Source: Bos javanicus
Lineage: Eukaryota; Chordata; Mammalia; Artiodactyla; Bovidae
Assembly (NCBI RefSeq): GCF_032452875.1
Contig: NC_083869.1
Location: 126,424,001 to 126,488,000 of the forward strand
DNA: 64,000 nucleotides
Direction of reading: 5' to 3'
Part shown: piece after piece, positions 20,144 through 32,334 of the stretch
Layout: the number at the start of each line of letters is the position of its first letter
Position numbering within the stretch: the stretch's first letter is position 1
Position numbers and translations under genes: made by a program
The notes under the pieces: model-generated
What the model was told of the DNA's origin: nothing
Database searches by the model: none
Seen by the model: the letters and a program-made list of their open reading frames with translations, nothing else

Positions 20144-20343
20144 GAGTTTCCTGGTGGTTCAGTGGTTAAAAATCTGCCTTCCGATGCAGGGGATTGCAGG
20201 TGTGCCCCTTAGTCTAGAAACTAAGATCCCACATGTTGTGGGGCAACTAAACCTGTGCGCCGCAGCTACTGAGCCTGCGAGCTGTGAGCCGCAGCTAGGA
20301 TGTGACACAGCCAAATAAATGAACTTAAGAAATAAAATAAAAC
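20144..20343 (+). mobile_element. CHR-type SINE
   Basis: Head 'gagtttcctggtggttcag' and body 'gtggggcaactaaacctgtg', 'gcagctactgagcctgcgag', with an 'aaataaataa'-type tail. A likely TSD resembles 'aactaa(a)gaaatg' on both sides. Confidence 0.85.
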
Positions 20344-21482
20344 TAAGAAAATGCCATGATGTCTACAGTGTGCAACTTACTTCTGAAAGGATCATAAAAT
20401 CATATTTTTTAAGGTATGGATGTATATATTTTTAAGATATATACATATATACACATCTTAGCAAATAAGACAAAATATTAATGTTATCAATTCATAAATT
20501 TAAATGATGGCATGGATGTTGTACTATTTTTTCCATTTTTATATAGAATTGAAATTTGTAAAAAAAAAAAAAAGAAATTTGGAGAAAATGATAAAAGTGT
20601 ACTTCTCTAGCTAAATAAGAAAAAAAAAAAAAAAGACATTTACTGGCCATGGGTCTGTCAGTGTTTAAAAGCAAAGCAGTATTCACAGGTAGAAGGACAG
20701 TTATTTCAGAATGCTTCTTGGAAATCTTACTTCAAAACCAGCAAAATCTGCTGGCTGATATCCCCCACTGAACCCTCAAGATGAAAGAGCTATGAAAACT
20801 AATGCTTCTAAATGGCAGAGATAAACAGGCTCCATATATCACATAAATGGGGATGAGACAGAAAAGGTAGAGCAGCCAGTTTAAGTAAAACCAGAAAGAA
20901 CCTTGGAAATAAATTTGTTTGTGATATTCCCTGTCTTCAGATTCATGATCTGAAGAAATAATTCCACCTGTACATATGGGTTCCTCCACATTCCACCTTT
21001 ATGGAGTCAAGTACAAAGACGATTAACTTGAATGGTGCTAATATGAGTAAAGCTCTCTGAGGAGGAAACAAACTCAAGGCAATAATTTTTAAAAATAATA
21101 TAAATATTATAAGCCATATTCAGACAAAACAAATTCAGTGACCCAGTTAAACTCTCTGCTCTCAAAGCTGAAAGTTATTGAAAGCAATTTTTACAAGTAA
21201 ATCAGGAAAATAAATACTGTGGAAGTGAAGAGAACATGGACTAAGCAGCTCAATTCTGTAATGGTATTTAACCAAAAAGTATCTGTTAAAGGTGACAAAT
21301 CACAAAGTAAAGCAACAAAAGTGAAGAAAAATCTTTGAATACAATATACTTGTTCATTGTGAGGTTATTGATCTGCACTCATGCTAACTGCATTGCTAAC
21401 TTAAGGAGAGAACTAAGCAACTTTCTGGAGCCTAAAGACAAAAATAAAATCAGTTATTTCAATTTAGTTTTCCACTCATTCA
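20344..21482. other. unassigned AT-rich interval
   Basis: No family or exon recognised over 1.1 kb. Two poly-A runs (near 20,560 and 20,625) and a TA-rich stretch ('gatatatacatatatacac', about 20,435-20,455). Confidence 0.4.
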
Positions 21483-22790
21483 GGGTCAGTTTTCATTCCA
21501 ATCCCAAAGAAGGGAAATGCCAAAGAATGTTCAACCTACTGCACAATTGCACTCATTTCACATGCTAGCAAGGTAATGCTCAAAATCCTCCAAGCTAGGC
21601 TTCAATAGTACATGAACTGAGAACTTCCAGATGTACAAGCTGAATTTAGAAAAGGCAGAGGAACCAGAGATCAAATCACCAACATCCACTGGATCATAGA
21701 AAAGCAAAAAATTCCACAAAAACATCTACTTCTGCCTTATTGACTACCCTAAAGCCTTTTACTGTGTGGATCACAACAAACTGGAAAATTCTTAAAGAGA
21801 TGGGAATACCAGACCACCTTACCTGTCTCCTGAGAAACCTGTATGCAGGTCAAGAAGCAACAGTTAGAACCGGACATGGAACAACTGACTGGTTCCAAAT
21901 TGGGAAAGGAGAATGTCAAGGCTGTATATTGTCACCCCACTTATTTAACTTATATGCAGAGTACATCATATGAAATGCCAGGCTGGATGAATCACAAGCC
22001 AGAATCTAGATTGCCAGGAGAAATAGCAATAATCTCAGATATGCAAATAACACCACTCTTATGGCAGAAAGTGAAGAGGAGCTAAAGAGCATCTTGATGA
22101 AGGTGAAAGAGGAGAATGAAAAAGCTGGCTTAAAACTCAACATTCTAAAAACTAGAATTATGGCATCCAGTCCCATCACTTCATGGCATATAGATGGGGA
22201 AACAACAGAAACAGTGACCGACTTTATTTTCTTGGGCTCCAAAATCACTGTGGATGGTGATTAAAAGACACTTGCTCCTTGGAAGAAAAACTATGACACA
22301 CCTAGACAGCATATTAAAAAGCAGAGACATCACTTTGCTGACAAAGGTCTGTATAGTCAAAGCTATGGTTTTTCTAGTAGTTATGTATGGATGTGAGAGT
22401 TGGACCATAAAGAAGGCTGAGTACCGAAGAATTGATGCTTTCAAACTGTGGTGTTGGAGAAGACTCTTGAGGGTCCCTTGGACCCCAGAGACCAAACCAG
22501 CCAATCCCTAAAGGAAATCAACCTTGAATATTCATTGGAAGAACTGATGCTAAAGCTGAACCTCCAATACTGTGGCCACCTGATGCGAAGAGCCAACTCA
22601 TTGCAAATGACCCTAATGCTGGGAAAGATTGAAGGTAGGAGAGGGGATGACAGAGGATAAAATGGTTGGATGACATCACCAATTCAATGGACACGAGTTT
22701 GAACAAGCTCCGGGAGATGGTGAAGGACAGGGAAATCTGGTGTGCTACAGTCTATGGGGTCACAAGGAGTCAGAGCAACTAAGCGATTGA
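21483..22790 (+). mobile_element. BovB LINE, older degraded copy
   Basis: From 'ggtcagttttcattccaatc' through the RT region to 'gcgattgaatcac'. The YADD codons at 22,040-22,051 now read Y-A-N-N, so both catalytic aspartates are lost, and there are several stops and indels. More diverged than the other BovB copies here, and its 3' end lacks the 'gaact' repeats. Confidence 0.94.
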
Positions 22791-22899
22791 ATCACGATTC
22801 AAATATTTTTTGAGTACCTGCTATGTGTAAGACACTGGGATTGGTAGTGGGTGGTCATTGAAAATACAAATAGGAAAATGAGCTCCTAAATTTAAGGTA

Positions 22900-23990
22900 T
22901 ATATGAAAACATATTTTTAATGTATATAATTCACATACCATAAAAATTGACACTTTAAATGTAAACTGTGTAATTTGGTGCTTTTGAATATATTCACAAA
23001 GTTGTTCAAGCATTCAATTCAGTTCAGTTCAGTTCAGTCGCCCAGTCGTGTCCGACTCTTTGCGACCCCATGAATCGCAGCACACCAGGCCTCCCTGTCC
23101 ATCACCAACTCCCGGAGTTCACTCAGACTCATGTCCATTGAGTCAGTGATGCCATTCAGCCATCTCATCCTCTGTTGTCCCCTTCCCTTCCTGCCCCCAA
23201 TCCCTCCCAGCATCAGAGTCTTTTCCAATGAGTCAACTATTCGCATGAGGTGGCCAAAGTACTGGAGTTTCAGCTTTAGCCTCATTCCTTTCAAAGAAAT
23301 CCCAGGGCTGATCTCCTTCAGAATGGACTGGTTGGATCTCCTTGCAGTCCAAGGGACTCTCAAGAGTCTTCTCCAACACCACAGTTCAAAAGCATCAATT
23401 CTTCAGCACTCAGCCTTCTTCACAGTCCAACTCTCACATCCATACATGACCATAGGAAAAACCATAGCTTTGACTAGACAAACCTTTGTTGGCAAAGTAA
23501 TGTCTCTGCTTTTGAATATGCTATCTAGGTTGGTCATAACTTTCCTTTCAAGGAGTCAGCGTCTTTTAATTTCATGGCTGCAGTCACCAATTCCAGAACA
23601 TTGTCATCATCCCCAAAGGAAATCTTGCACCTATTAACAACCATTTCCCTTTTCCCCTTCCTCTAGTCTCTGGTGGCCATTAATCTACTTTCTGTTCCTA
23701 TGGTTCTGCTAATTCTAGACATTTCATATAAATGGAACCATACATTATGTTGCCTTTTGTGATTGGCTTCTTAAACTTAGCATGTTTTCAAGTTTTATCC
23801 ATGTTATAGCAAGTACTGGTACTTCATTCTTTTTTATTTCTGAATATCATCCCACTGTATGGATATACCACATTTGTTGATCCATTCATTAGCTAACAGA
23901 CACTTGGGTTTTTTCTATTTTTTGGCTATTTGAATATTGATACTATGAACATTTCTGTACAAGTTTTTGTGTGAACAAAGTTAATACAGA
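22900..23990 (-). mobile_element. old L1 3' region, reverse, split by BovB
   Basis: 'ataattcacataccataaaa', 'ttcacaaagttgttcaagc' lie left of the BovB, and 'aattccagaacattgtcatc', 'ggccattaatctactttctg', 'catttcatataaatggaacc', 'cactgtatggatataccac' lie right. The L1 text is continuous once 23,021-23,587 is removed. An L2-like scrap sits just before it (22,795-22,860). Confidence 0.78.
23021..23587 (-). mobile_element. BovB LINE 3' end, reverse
   Basis: 3' repeats 'agttcagttcagttcag', then the complement of the C-terminal coding region ending 'gctgcagtcac'. A short repeat 'caattc' (23,015-23,020; 23,588-23,593) may be the TSD. Confidence 0.94.
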
Positions 23991-25811
23991 ATGATTATAC
24001 TAATTAGGTATAACTTAATAGAGAAGTAATGGAATGTGTTAAGCATCATTTAATGGATTTTTACTGGCTTTGACTGCCCAGCACTTACTCCTCCTTCTCC
24101 TTAGAAAGAGTGCCCATATTCTCTTATGTATAATCACTAAAGGAAGCTTCACACTCAAAACCAGGATAGACACTATTTGGCTTAAGCATAGCACATGCTA
24201 TCTCCATGGACATTGATCAGTTCAGTGATGGGCAAGTGATCTCGATTCAGGCCGATGAGATATGAAAAACCTTTGCTGGGGCTTCTGGGAAAGATGCTTC
24301 CTTGTTATTCTGAAGGAGCTTCTGTAAGAGATGTCCCCTTCCCACTAGAGATGAAGGAAGCACATGCAGCCCTCTTAGAAACTGCTACATCCATACTGAG
24401 ATTATGAAAGAGGAAACTTTGGAAAATCAAATATTTTAGAAAAAGAAATAGAAAAAAAACTAGGTCTTTAGTAACATCACTGAGCCTCAACACTGAGAAC
24501 CAAACTTTGGTTTATTGGTTGATAACTAGTAAATTCCCTTAATTAAGTTTGAATGAGCTTTAAGCTAACAATCCAAAGATTACATCATAGTATTAACAGA
24601 AACTAAATTTTTACAGCACTTTTATAGTATAACTTCAAGCTATGTGAATTCAGTGGTAGATACACTGGCTGCTGCCTGTGGGAGTCATGAAAGCCTTTAT
24701 GTGAAAAGTAACATTTGAATTACAACTTGCAAGTCATAAAGTATTTACAGAGTACAATGGGCTAAACAAAATTAAGCAGATTTCTTTTACTGAAGATGTT
24801 CTCAGAGACTTTAATATTCATTCATAATTATTCATAACATGAATCATCTCCAAGTAAGGGATATAATATACAGTGTTTATTAAATGTATTTCACCTGGAA
24901 CACCTACTAATATCTCAAGCAATTGGCTGGCTTGGGAAACACTGATATGTTTTGTGTGTTAACGGATGACTAGATGAGAAGAACAAGAGCATCTTGGCCA
25001 TCTTATTAGGACATTTTTATGAAGAGAAGAGCATTTGAAACACATTTTAAGAGATTGATAAGTACTGACCAAGTAGAATGGATGTAGGTTTTAAGTCAAG
25101 CTCGTCAACTAAGCTCTTCAGTCAAGAAGAAATCTGAAAGGGTAGTCAGTGGTGAGTCACTTTAAAGTTTATCAGTAACACCCTTTTTTCTGGAGTCCTG
25201 GAGCAAATTCAACAAATAAAAGAAAAAATTTTCTCACTTTAGCCTTTCTAAAAAAAAAATTATTAATAAAAAAAGGCCAAAGTGAGAAATCTTTTTAATG
25301 TATTGGCCGCTGTATTTATAGGAAATACTTGCAGAACAGAGGCATGAATAATAAGCATGATTCTTTTATATTTGAAAATATATTTGATACAGTGATTTAT
25401 ATTTGATAAAGTGACTCTTTCATATTTGATAAGAAACTTGGTAATGTGTGTGTCACATTCAGCTTCACTATATAATTGTGAATACACCCTGAAATCAATC
25501 TACATTTTTTCAGTTCTGGCTATCCAATATGAACAATTGATAGTTGGAGAAAACTCCGCAAGTTTGTAGGGATAAAATAAGAGAATTAGAGTTGTTACTT
25601 TATTAAGACAGAATCATTAAGTCTCTAAAATTCACTCACAATTATCGATGGTAACTCCCTTAGCTCCAGATTAAGAGGTCTTTCTCTTCTATGTTTTTCC
25701 AAATATATAAATAACAGGCCAATGAAAGGAAGAGACCACTGATACATATCCATCTTTATTTTCCAAAGAAAACTGTACACCTTTGACATAAATTGCTTTC
25801 AACAAAGACTT
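23991..25811. other. mostly unassigned; one ancient repeat
   Basis: No ruminant SINE or LINE for 1.8 kb. 24,060-24,420 looks like an old mammalian interspersed repeat ('cagtgatgggcaagtgatc', 'tgctggggcttctgggaaag'), family not named. An inverted repeat lies at 25,224-25,295. Confidence 0.4.
25224..25295. repeat. imperfect inverted repeat (hairpin-forming)
   Basis: Core arms 'ttctcactttagcct' (25,231-25,245) and 'aggccaaagtgagaa' (25,274-25,288) pair with one mismatch. A/T flanks extend the stem to about 29 bp around an AT-rich loop. Confidence 0.8.
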
Positions 25812-26676
25812 CAGTCAGTCAGTCAGTTCAGTCGCTCAGTCGTGTCTGACTCTTTGAGACCCCATGAATCACAGCACTCCAGGCCTCCCTGTCCATCACC
25901 AACTCCCAGAGTTTACTCAAACTCATGTCCATCGAGTCGGTGATGCTATCCAGCCATCTCATCCTCTGTCGTCCCCTTCTCCTCCTGCCCCCAATCCCTC
26001 CCAGCATCAGAGTCTTTTCCAATGAGTCAACTCTTCTCATGAGGAGACCAAAGTATTGGAGTTTCAGCTTTAGCATCAGTCCTTCCAATGAACACCCAGG
26101 ACTGATCTCCTTTAGGGTGGACTGGTTGGATCTCCTTGCAGTCCAAGGGACTCTCAAGAGTCTTCTCCAACACCACAGTTCAAAAGCATCAATTCTTCGT
26201 CACTCAGCCTTCTTCACAGTCCAACTCTCACATCCACACATGACCACTGGAAAAACCATAGCCTTGACTAGGCGGACCTTTGATGGCAAAGTAATGTCTC
26301 TGTTTTGAATATGCTATCTAGGTTGGTCATAACTTTCCTTCCAAGGAGTAAGCGTCTTTTCATTACATGGCTGCAATCACTATCTGCAGTGGTTTTGGAG
26401 CCCAAAAAATAAAGTCTGATACTGTTTCTACTGTTTCCCCGTCTATTTCTCATGAAGTGATGGGACCAGATGCCATGATCCTAGTTTTCTGAATGTTGAG
26501 CTTTAAGCCAACTTTTTCACTCTCCTCTTTCACTTTCATCAAGAGGCTCTAGTTCCTCTGTACTTTCTGCCATAAGGGTGGTGTCATCTGCATATCTGAG
26601 GTTATTGATATTTCTCCCAGCAATCTTGATTCCAGCTTGTGCTTCTTTCAGCCCAGCGTTTCTCATGATGTACTCT
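25812..26676 (-). mobile_element. BovB LINE, 5'-truncated, reverse
   Basis: 3' end with CAGT repeats (25,813-25,828), then the complement of the C-terminal and RT coding sequence, truncated at 'tcatgatgtactct'. The YADD codons are intact on the minus strand, but frameshifts are visible near 26,250 and 26,555. Confidence 0.95.
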
Positions 26677-26815
26677 AGTTTACACATAAAAAGATGGCTT
26701 GGGGGTGGGAGTAGGAGATTAACTAATAAAAGAAACCCAAAGATCATTTCTAGAAAAGCTACAAGGCAGAAGGAAGAAAATGTAAACACCCACCTCTCTA
26801 AGAGTAAAGCTTCCA

Positions 26816-27121
26816 GGGCTTCCCTGGTGGCTCAGTGATAAAGAATCTGCCTGCCACCACAGGAGACTCTGGTTCAATCCCTGGTCCAGGAAGATCCCAC
26901 ATGCTGTGGAGCAACTAAGCTCATGCACCACAACTACTGACCTTATACTCTCTAGAGCCCAGGAGCCACAACTACTGAGCCCCGGTGCTGCAACTACTGA
27001 AGCCCATGTGTCCTAGAGCCCATGCTCTGCAACAAGAGAAGCCACTGCAACGAGAAGCCCTCACAGCAACACAGACTCAGCACAGCCAAAAACTAATAAA
27101 TAAAAATGTTTTTTACAAAAG
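26816..27121 (+). mobile_element. CHR-type SINE (long form) with TSD
   Basis: Full head and body with three 'caactactga' units and an 'aactaataaataaa' tail. TSD 'agagtaaagcttcca' (26,801-26,815) against 'agagtaaagcgtcca' (27,122-27,136). Confidence 0.93.
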
Positions 27122-27216
27122 AGAGTAAAGCGTCCATTGATGTCTTACATCTAACAGTCAGTGCTTATCCAGTCTCTAGGATGAAACAGTATCTCACATA
27201 AGGCATACCTATCAAT

Positions 27217-27403
27217 GAAAAGTGAGTCACTTAGTCGTGTCTGACTCTTTGTGACCCCATGGATAGTCCATGGAATTCTCCAGTCCAGAATACTGAAGTG
27301 GGTAGCCATTCCCTTCTCCAGGGAATCTTCCCAACCCAGGGATCGAATCCAGGTCTCCCGCATTGCAGGTGAATCCTTTACCAGCTGAGCCACAAGGGAA
27401 GCC
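27217..27403 (-). mobile_element. Bov-tA SINE, reverse, with TSD
   Basis: Body with a short deletion ('catggatagtccatgg'), then head complement ending 'gagccacaagggaagcc'. TSD 'catacctatcaat' (27,204-27,216) against 'catacctaccaat' (27,404-27,416). Confidence 0.94.
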
Positions 27404-27416
27404 CATACCTACCAAT

Positions 27417-29116
27417 AGAAGGCCAATTTGTCCCAAAGTAGGTAAAGTACACAAAACCAAATTTCTGAGCTGTAAGATGCAGATGCTGGATAAATAATGT
27501 GTTCACAGCGTACTTCTTATCTACAACTAAGTCTTTAAAGGTAGAGAAAAACCTGAGATACTCCTTAAGGTACCAGGAGTATTAAGGTACATTAACTCCC
27601 AAGTTTTTCTACTTATTGGCTGAGTCTCTAGCTGAACTGTCTTAAAAATATATGAATTATAAGAAAGCAATTGAGTCTGCTCTGCTCTTTAAAAATTGCT
27701 ACAGTATTCTTAGGACCCAAAGTCTTATTCTTACCCTAAAGTCTTCTACTTCCCTCATACTAAATAATTTTTTCTTGATATTTTACTCTGTTTCCTTGAA
27801 CATGATTCCCAAAGGTCTTTTCAAATAAAGAATTCAATATTTTAGGAAAAAAGGTAGGGTACATTTTCAGCAGAATCAAAAGGCAATTCAAACTCTACTC
27901 TGTGAAACTTAACAAAACATCACACATTCATTAAAAAAAATATTCTAAGTCCTTTTGATTGTTTCATTGGGCTATGGTAATTTTTATTGTAAAGACAGGT
28001 ATTATCAACCACAGTTTTTCTTAAATTACTTTCAAAATATTTCATAAGTATAAAATAATACACATTAGACACACAAATACAAAAGGATATCTTTCATTAT
28101 CTTAAAACTGTCCCAGTTACTCCCCATGGTATCACTCCAGGAACTAAAAATCAAGAAAATACAATTATTTTTTCACCATTCATCAATGGTAAAAATGGAA
28201 AGAGAAAGATAGAATGCACAAGCTAAAGTTTCTCTTAAATGATAAAAAGGCAAAAACCAGGAAATAAAGAAGATCCAGGTGACTGACAAGAATTGAGAGC
28301 TAAGAAAAAGATAAGAGGAGGAGAAACTGAGGGAGAGATTGACAGGCCTACATCCAAAAATTGGGCTGTAGAAAATATAAGGTAGAACGTGGTAGAAGAT
28401 GGATACTGAGATAGAAAGACCACTTGGGAGTCAGGATATTGCATTCATGCGATACTTCTGAGGTATCAGCTTTATGATATTAGCTCTGTTTCCTCATCTC
28501 AAGTATAAGGAGACTGAACCAACTGCTTCTGATATTTCAACTCTATGAACTGCTGGATGGACCCCAGGTGGCAGAAACTAATATAAGCCAAGATGGAAAT
28601 CTGGAGGAACCTGAAGACTAGCAGGAGTCTCACAGAGAGTGACAAGACAGAGGGACAGCCAGGGTAGGAAAAGTAAGTGAGAAGTTAAAGATTCAAGAGC
28701 AGATACCACATGAACTATCTCCATTTTTCTACCAGTTCCCTAAGAGAAGGGAAAACACATCACTCTCTTAATAATACACTTGCCATCAGGTTGAGCCATA
28801 TGAAATTGTTGACATTTGTTAATTGATATTTTCCATTATCTCACTTGGAGACAAGGCATTCCCAAACTGATGACAAATAGCTGATTTACACTGAGTCACA
28901 TGGAAAATGATAGATCTGATTTCTTAATTTTTTGATAAAGCTGATTTACTCAATAACTAGTAAGACTAGTAAATGGCCCCCACTGTCTATAATTGTGGTT
29001 AATCTCTGTATTTTATAATTCTGAATGCTACATATTCCCCTTTTTTTCATCATATTGTCTTAATTCTCCACCAATTAAGGAAACTGAGTCTTAGAACAAC
29101 AGAAATGAAAACACAT
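27417..29116. other. mostly unassigned interval
   Basis: 1.7 kb without ruminant repeats; only a MIR trace at 28,470-28,545 is recognised. 28,255-28,345 is purine-rich. No exon-like open frame with a recognisable domain. Confidence 0.4.
28470..28545 (+). mobile_element. MIR SINE remnant
   Basis: 'tagctctgtttcctcatctc' followed by 'aaggagactgaaccaactgc' matches the MIR core region. Confidence 0.5.
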
Positions 29117-29126
29117 GATTTAAAGA

Positions 29127-29334
29127 GGGCTTCCCTGGTGGCTCAGTTGGTAAAGAATCCACCTGCAATGCAGGAGATGGGTTCCTTGAGTCAGGAAGAT
29201 CCCTTGGAGAAGGAAATGGCAACCCACTTTGGTATTCTCGCCTGGAAAAGCCCAAGGACAGAGAAGCCTGGTGGACTACAGTCTACAGGGTTGCAAGAGT
29301 CAGACACAGCTTAGCAACTAAACCACCACCATCA
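29127..29334 (+). mobile_element. Bov-tA SINE
   Basis: Head 'ggcttccctggtggctcag', body, and a 3' 'aaaccaccaccatc' tail. Flanks 'atttaaagag' (29,117-29,126) and 'atattaaagag' (29,335-29,345) form an imperfect TSD. Confidence 0.93.
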
Positions 29335-29345
29335 ATATTAAAGAG

Positions 29346-29699
29346 ACCTTGAAATGGAGTGGCCTATGGAAAGAAGTTTAAACAATAAAACACCATCACT
29401 CTATGGAGGAGGGGGATTAAAATAATACCACATAAAAGAAGCCTACCATGTACAGAAAATAGTTGGCAATAATAAAGATATTAAACCTACAAGAGGAGAG
29501 ATAACCCAGCTCAAAAACTTCAGATTGATCCTTGCCTAATCATGAAGGAACTGAAAGAAGCATTTAGTTATGTTACTTTGGTTCTCTAGTAGAAGGAACT
29601 AGCTCTAAGGAACCAAGAAACTAAAAAGAGAAGTAAAAAAGGGGTGGTTCAACCTTTGTCATCCAACACAAATACCAAACAATTAAGTGGGTGTAAAAA
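29346..29699. other. unassigned
   Basis: About 350 bp with no recognised repeat or exon. Confidence 0.4.
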
Positions 29700-29825
29700 G
29701 AGGACTGACATCTGGATATCTGAGTTGGGCCCTAACTCTATCACTAACTTATTATGTGACCTTGAGCAGTCTTCTTCCAAAATCTCAGTTTTCATCTTCA
29801 AAGTGAGGGTGGGACAATTGTTATA
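29700..29825 (+). mobile_element. MIR SINE
   Basis: 'ccctaactctatcactaac', 'ttatgtgaccttgagcag', 'cagttttcatcttcaaag' follow the MIR consensus order. Confidence 0.7.
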
Positions 29826-29829
29826 AAGC

Positions 29830-30757
29830 AATGTAATTTCAAACTTGCAGAAAAATTTCAAGTATAGTAGAAGGAACTCCCTTAAGTCCTTTATCCAAAA
29901 TTTTAAATTATTTCTATTTTTTCCATTTACTGTATTATTCTCTCTTTACATATAGACTTATAAATACATGTATTTTTTACTAAACCATTTGAGACTTAGA
30001 AATACACACTTTTACCCCTAAATACATAAGTGTGTTATTTATTAGGAACAAAGTCATTCTCTTATGTAACCAGTGCGTGTGTATAAAAATGAGAACATTT
30101 AATGCTAATACAATACTATTATCTAATTTACAGTCCATGGACAATTTTGTCAATTGTCCTAAAAACATTATGTAGAGGCTATTTTTTTTTCCCAGGTTTG
30201 GGATTAAATCTAAGGGTCATACACTGCATTTACATGTCATGTCTCTTTTGTCTCTTTTGTCTGTTTTAATCTGGATGGATCAGTTCCTCAGCCTTTCTTT
30301 TTGTTTCCTGACCTTGACATTTTTGAAGAGTACAGGCCAGTTATTTTGTAAAATGGCCCTCAATTTGGGTTTGTCTGACATTTCCTCATGATTAGATTCA
30401 GTTTGTGCATTTTGGCAGGATTACCACGGAGGTGATATTGTGTCCTCAGTGCTTATTAAGAGGTACATGCAGTCAATTTGTTCCAATATCAGAGATGTAG
30501 GTTTGATGACTTGGCTAATGTGGTGTTAATGAGGTTCCTCCACTTTCTTTGTAACTATTAAATAATTTATGGAAAGATACTTTGCCTTGTAAATATCCTG
30601 CTACTCAACAAACTTTCACTCACTGGTTTTAGCATTCATATTTATTCATTGTCAAACCACTGAAAGAAAAACTTTCACTTTTGCTACATTTATGTAATGA
30701 TTCATTTACTTATTTATATCAGTGTGGACTCATGGATTCTTATTTTATTCAATGGTT
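29830..30757 (-). mobile_element. old L1 (L1M-type) region, probably reverse
   Basis: 'gtatagtagaaggaactccc', 'acttagaaatacacacttttacccc', 'aatactattatctaatttacag', 'cctcagcctttctttttg', 'gaccttgacatttttgaagag', 'gccctcaatttgggtttg' are typical of an old L1 3' region. Orientation is inferred from family memory only. Confidence 0.6.
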
Positions 30758-30769
30758 TAAAACCCACTA

Positions 30770-30861
30770 TTTGATGTTTGGCAGAAACCAACAAAATTCT
30801 GTAAAGCAATTATCCTTCAATTAAAAAATAAATAAGTTGAAAAGAAAAACAAACAAACAAA
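30770..30861 (+). mobile_element. young L1 3' tail, about 90 bp
   Basis: 'tgatgtttggcagaaaccaac', 'attctgtaaagcaattatcc', 'aattaaaaaataaataag' is the extreme 3' end of ruminant L1. 'aaaaccca-ctat' (from 30,758) and 'aaaaccctacta' (from 30,862) look like the TSD. Extreme 5' truncation. Confidence 0.8.
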
Positions 30862-30894
30862 AAAACCCTACTACTAACAGTATTTATTTTTGAT

Positions 30895-31495
30895 TAAAGC
30901 AGAAGTTCTTAATCTTTCATTATACCAAGAACTCCTTTAGCAGTGTGGAAAAACCTATAGATCCTTTCTCAGAATAATGCTTTTAAATGCATAAAATAAC
31001 TATAGAGGATATTACATAGGTTTACAGAGGAAACCTATTATACTGAATAATTATCAAAACTTTTTTGGTAGCTTGTGGGATCTTAATTCCCCAACCAGGG
31101 ATCAAACCCATGTCCCCTCCATTGGAAGTCTGAAGTCTTAACCATTAGACTGCAAGAGAAGTCCCCCAAATTTTAAAAATGTATGATACAGTAATGAATG
31201 TATTTCTTTATTAACACATTAAATAACAAGATCTCCTAGTAATGAATACAAACTGTATCAGCATGTCTGCAGCAACTGCAGTGTTGTTATGAAATTACCT
31301 GTGATTTCTATCACTGACTGTCACAAGTACAGTACTGCTAATACTGCTGTGGTTTTGTTTCATTCAGACTAAAAAGAAATGTTAAATTTCAATTATGAAT
31401 TAGTGAAAATAAAGATGTGATTTTCCCCAGTCCACATTCAGGACCCAATGTATTCTATCCTGGATGCCAGGTTAAGAATCCTTGGAATAGTCTTT
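30895..31495. mobile_element. ancient repeat with inverted ends, family not named
   Basis: Starts 'gcagaagttcttaatctttc' and ends 'ccaggttaagaatccttgg', whose outer parts are inverted copies of each other. The interior ('gcttttaaatgcataaaataac', 'ttaacacattaaataacaag') resembles a widespread old mammalian element. Possibly a non-autonomous DNA transposon. A CHR SINE interrupts it at 31,061-31,166. Confidence 0.45.
31061..31166 (-). mobile_element. short CHR-type SINE, reverse
   Basis: 'ttttttggtagcttgtggg', 'ccaaccagggatcaaaccc', and head complement 'ccattagactgcaagagaagtcccc'. Confidence 0.85.
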
Positions 31496-32133
31496 TTGTT
31501 CCTCTACCACTCTAAGGCCTTGCCTTAACATAACATCATTTTTTAAGCCCAAAATTTCAATCCCTCAATGTAAAAGTTCTTTCATCAATGTATAAAAGCT
31601 AAATGACTCAGATTTCAAGTAAAAGAAGAAATTACTTTAAAAATCCAGAGCTCTGCAGCACTGAGGCAAAGAAATGACCCACTGTATGACCTGGGGCTGG
31701 TCATGGGTTCAGCAAGATTCTAGATAGAGAAACTGAAGCCCAAATAAGAGGAATGACTTACCAGGATCCCAAATAGAACAGTCAGAGGCAGTGACCAGAA
31801 CAATCATCTTTAGAAAGCTTGATGATAAAAAGATTTACTAGGTATCTATTCAAACTATGGCTCATAAAATGACTAAATAAATGGAAGCCTTATGACTTCC
31901 AAGTTGGATGCAAGTGAGGATCCATGTATGCTATATGACCCAGAGGTTGACAATAAAGGGAAAAACAAAACCTGAATTCCTTTATGATAATGCTGATGAC
32001 TGTGTCAATTTTTCTATAGGTTTTAGTCTACAACGTGATTTTCCCTTAGGAAATCAGATGGTGCCACTGATCTCCCAGTTCAGTGAGAATAAACCACAGC
32101 AGTCTGACTCTAATGTCTATGGGGCACAGTTGC
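31496..32133. other. unassigned apart from a MIR trace
   Basis: 31,720-31,800 ('gagaaactgaagcccaaataag', 'gaatgacttaccaggatccc') is a reverse MIR. The remainder shows no recognised feature. Confidence 0.45.
31720..31800 (-). mobile_element. MIR SINE, reverse
   Basis: The core 'agaaactgaagcccaaataagaggaatgactta' order (quoted in part) matches reverse MIR. Confidence 0.6.
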
Positions 32134-32290
32134 GTGTGTGTGTGTGTGTGTGCGAGTGCGCACACACTAACTTGCTTCAGTCATGTCCGACTCTTTGTGA
32201 CCCTCTGGACTGTAGCCCACCAGGCTCCTCTGTCCATGGGATTCTCCAGGAAAGAACGCTGGAGTGGGTTGCCATGCCCTCCTCCAGTAC
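32134..32290 (-). mobile_element. Bov-A fragment with (GT)n at its 3' side
   Basis: A 19-bp GT repeat (32,134-32,152) leads into a reverse Bov-A body ('cttgcttcagtcatgtccgac' to 'gccatgccctcctccag'). The tRNA head is missing. The microsatellite probably grew from the SINE tail. Confidence 0.88.
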
Positions 32291-32334
32291 ACATGAGAGT
32301 TCAGAAAATTATCCCCAGATTTAATGAAAAGTAA

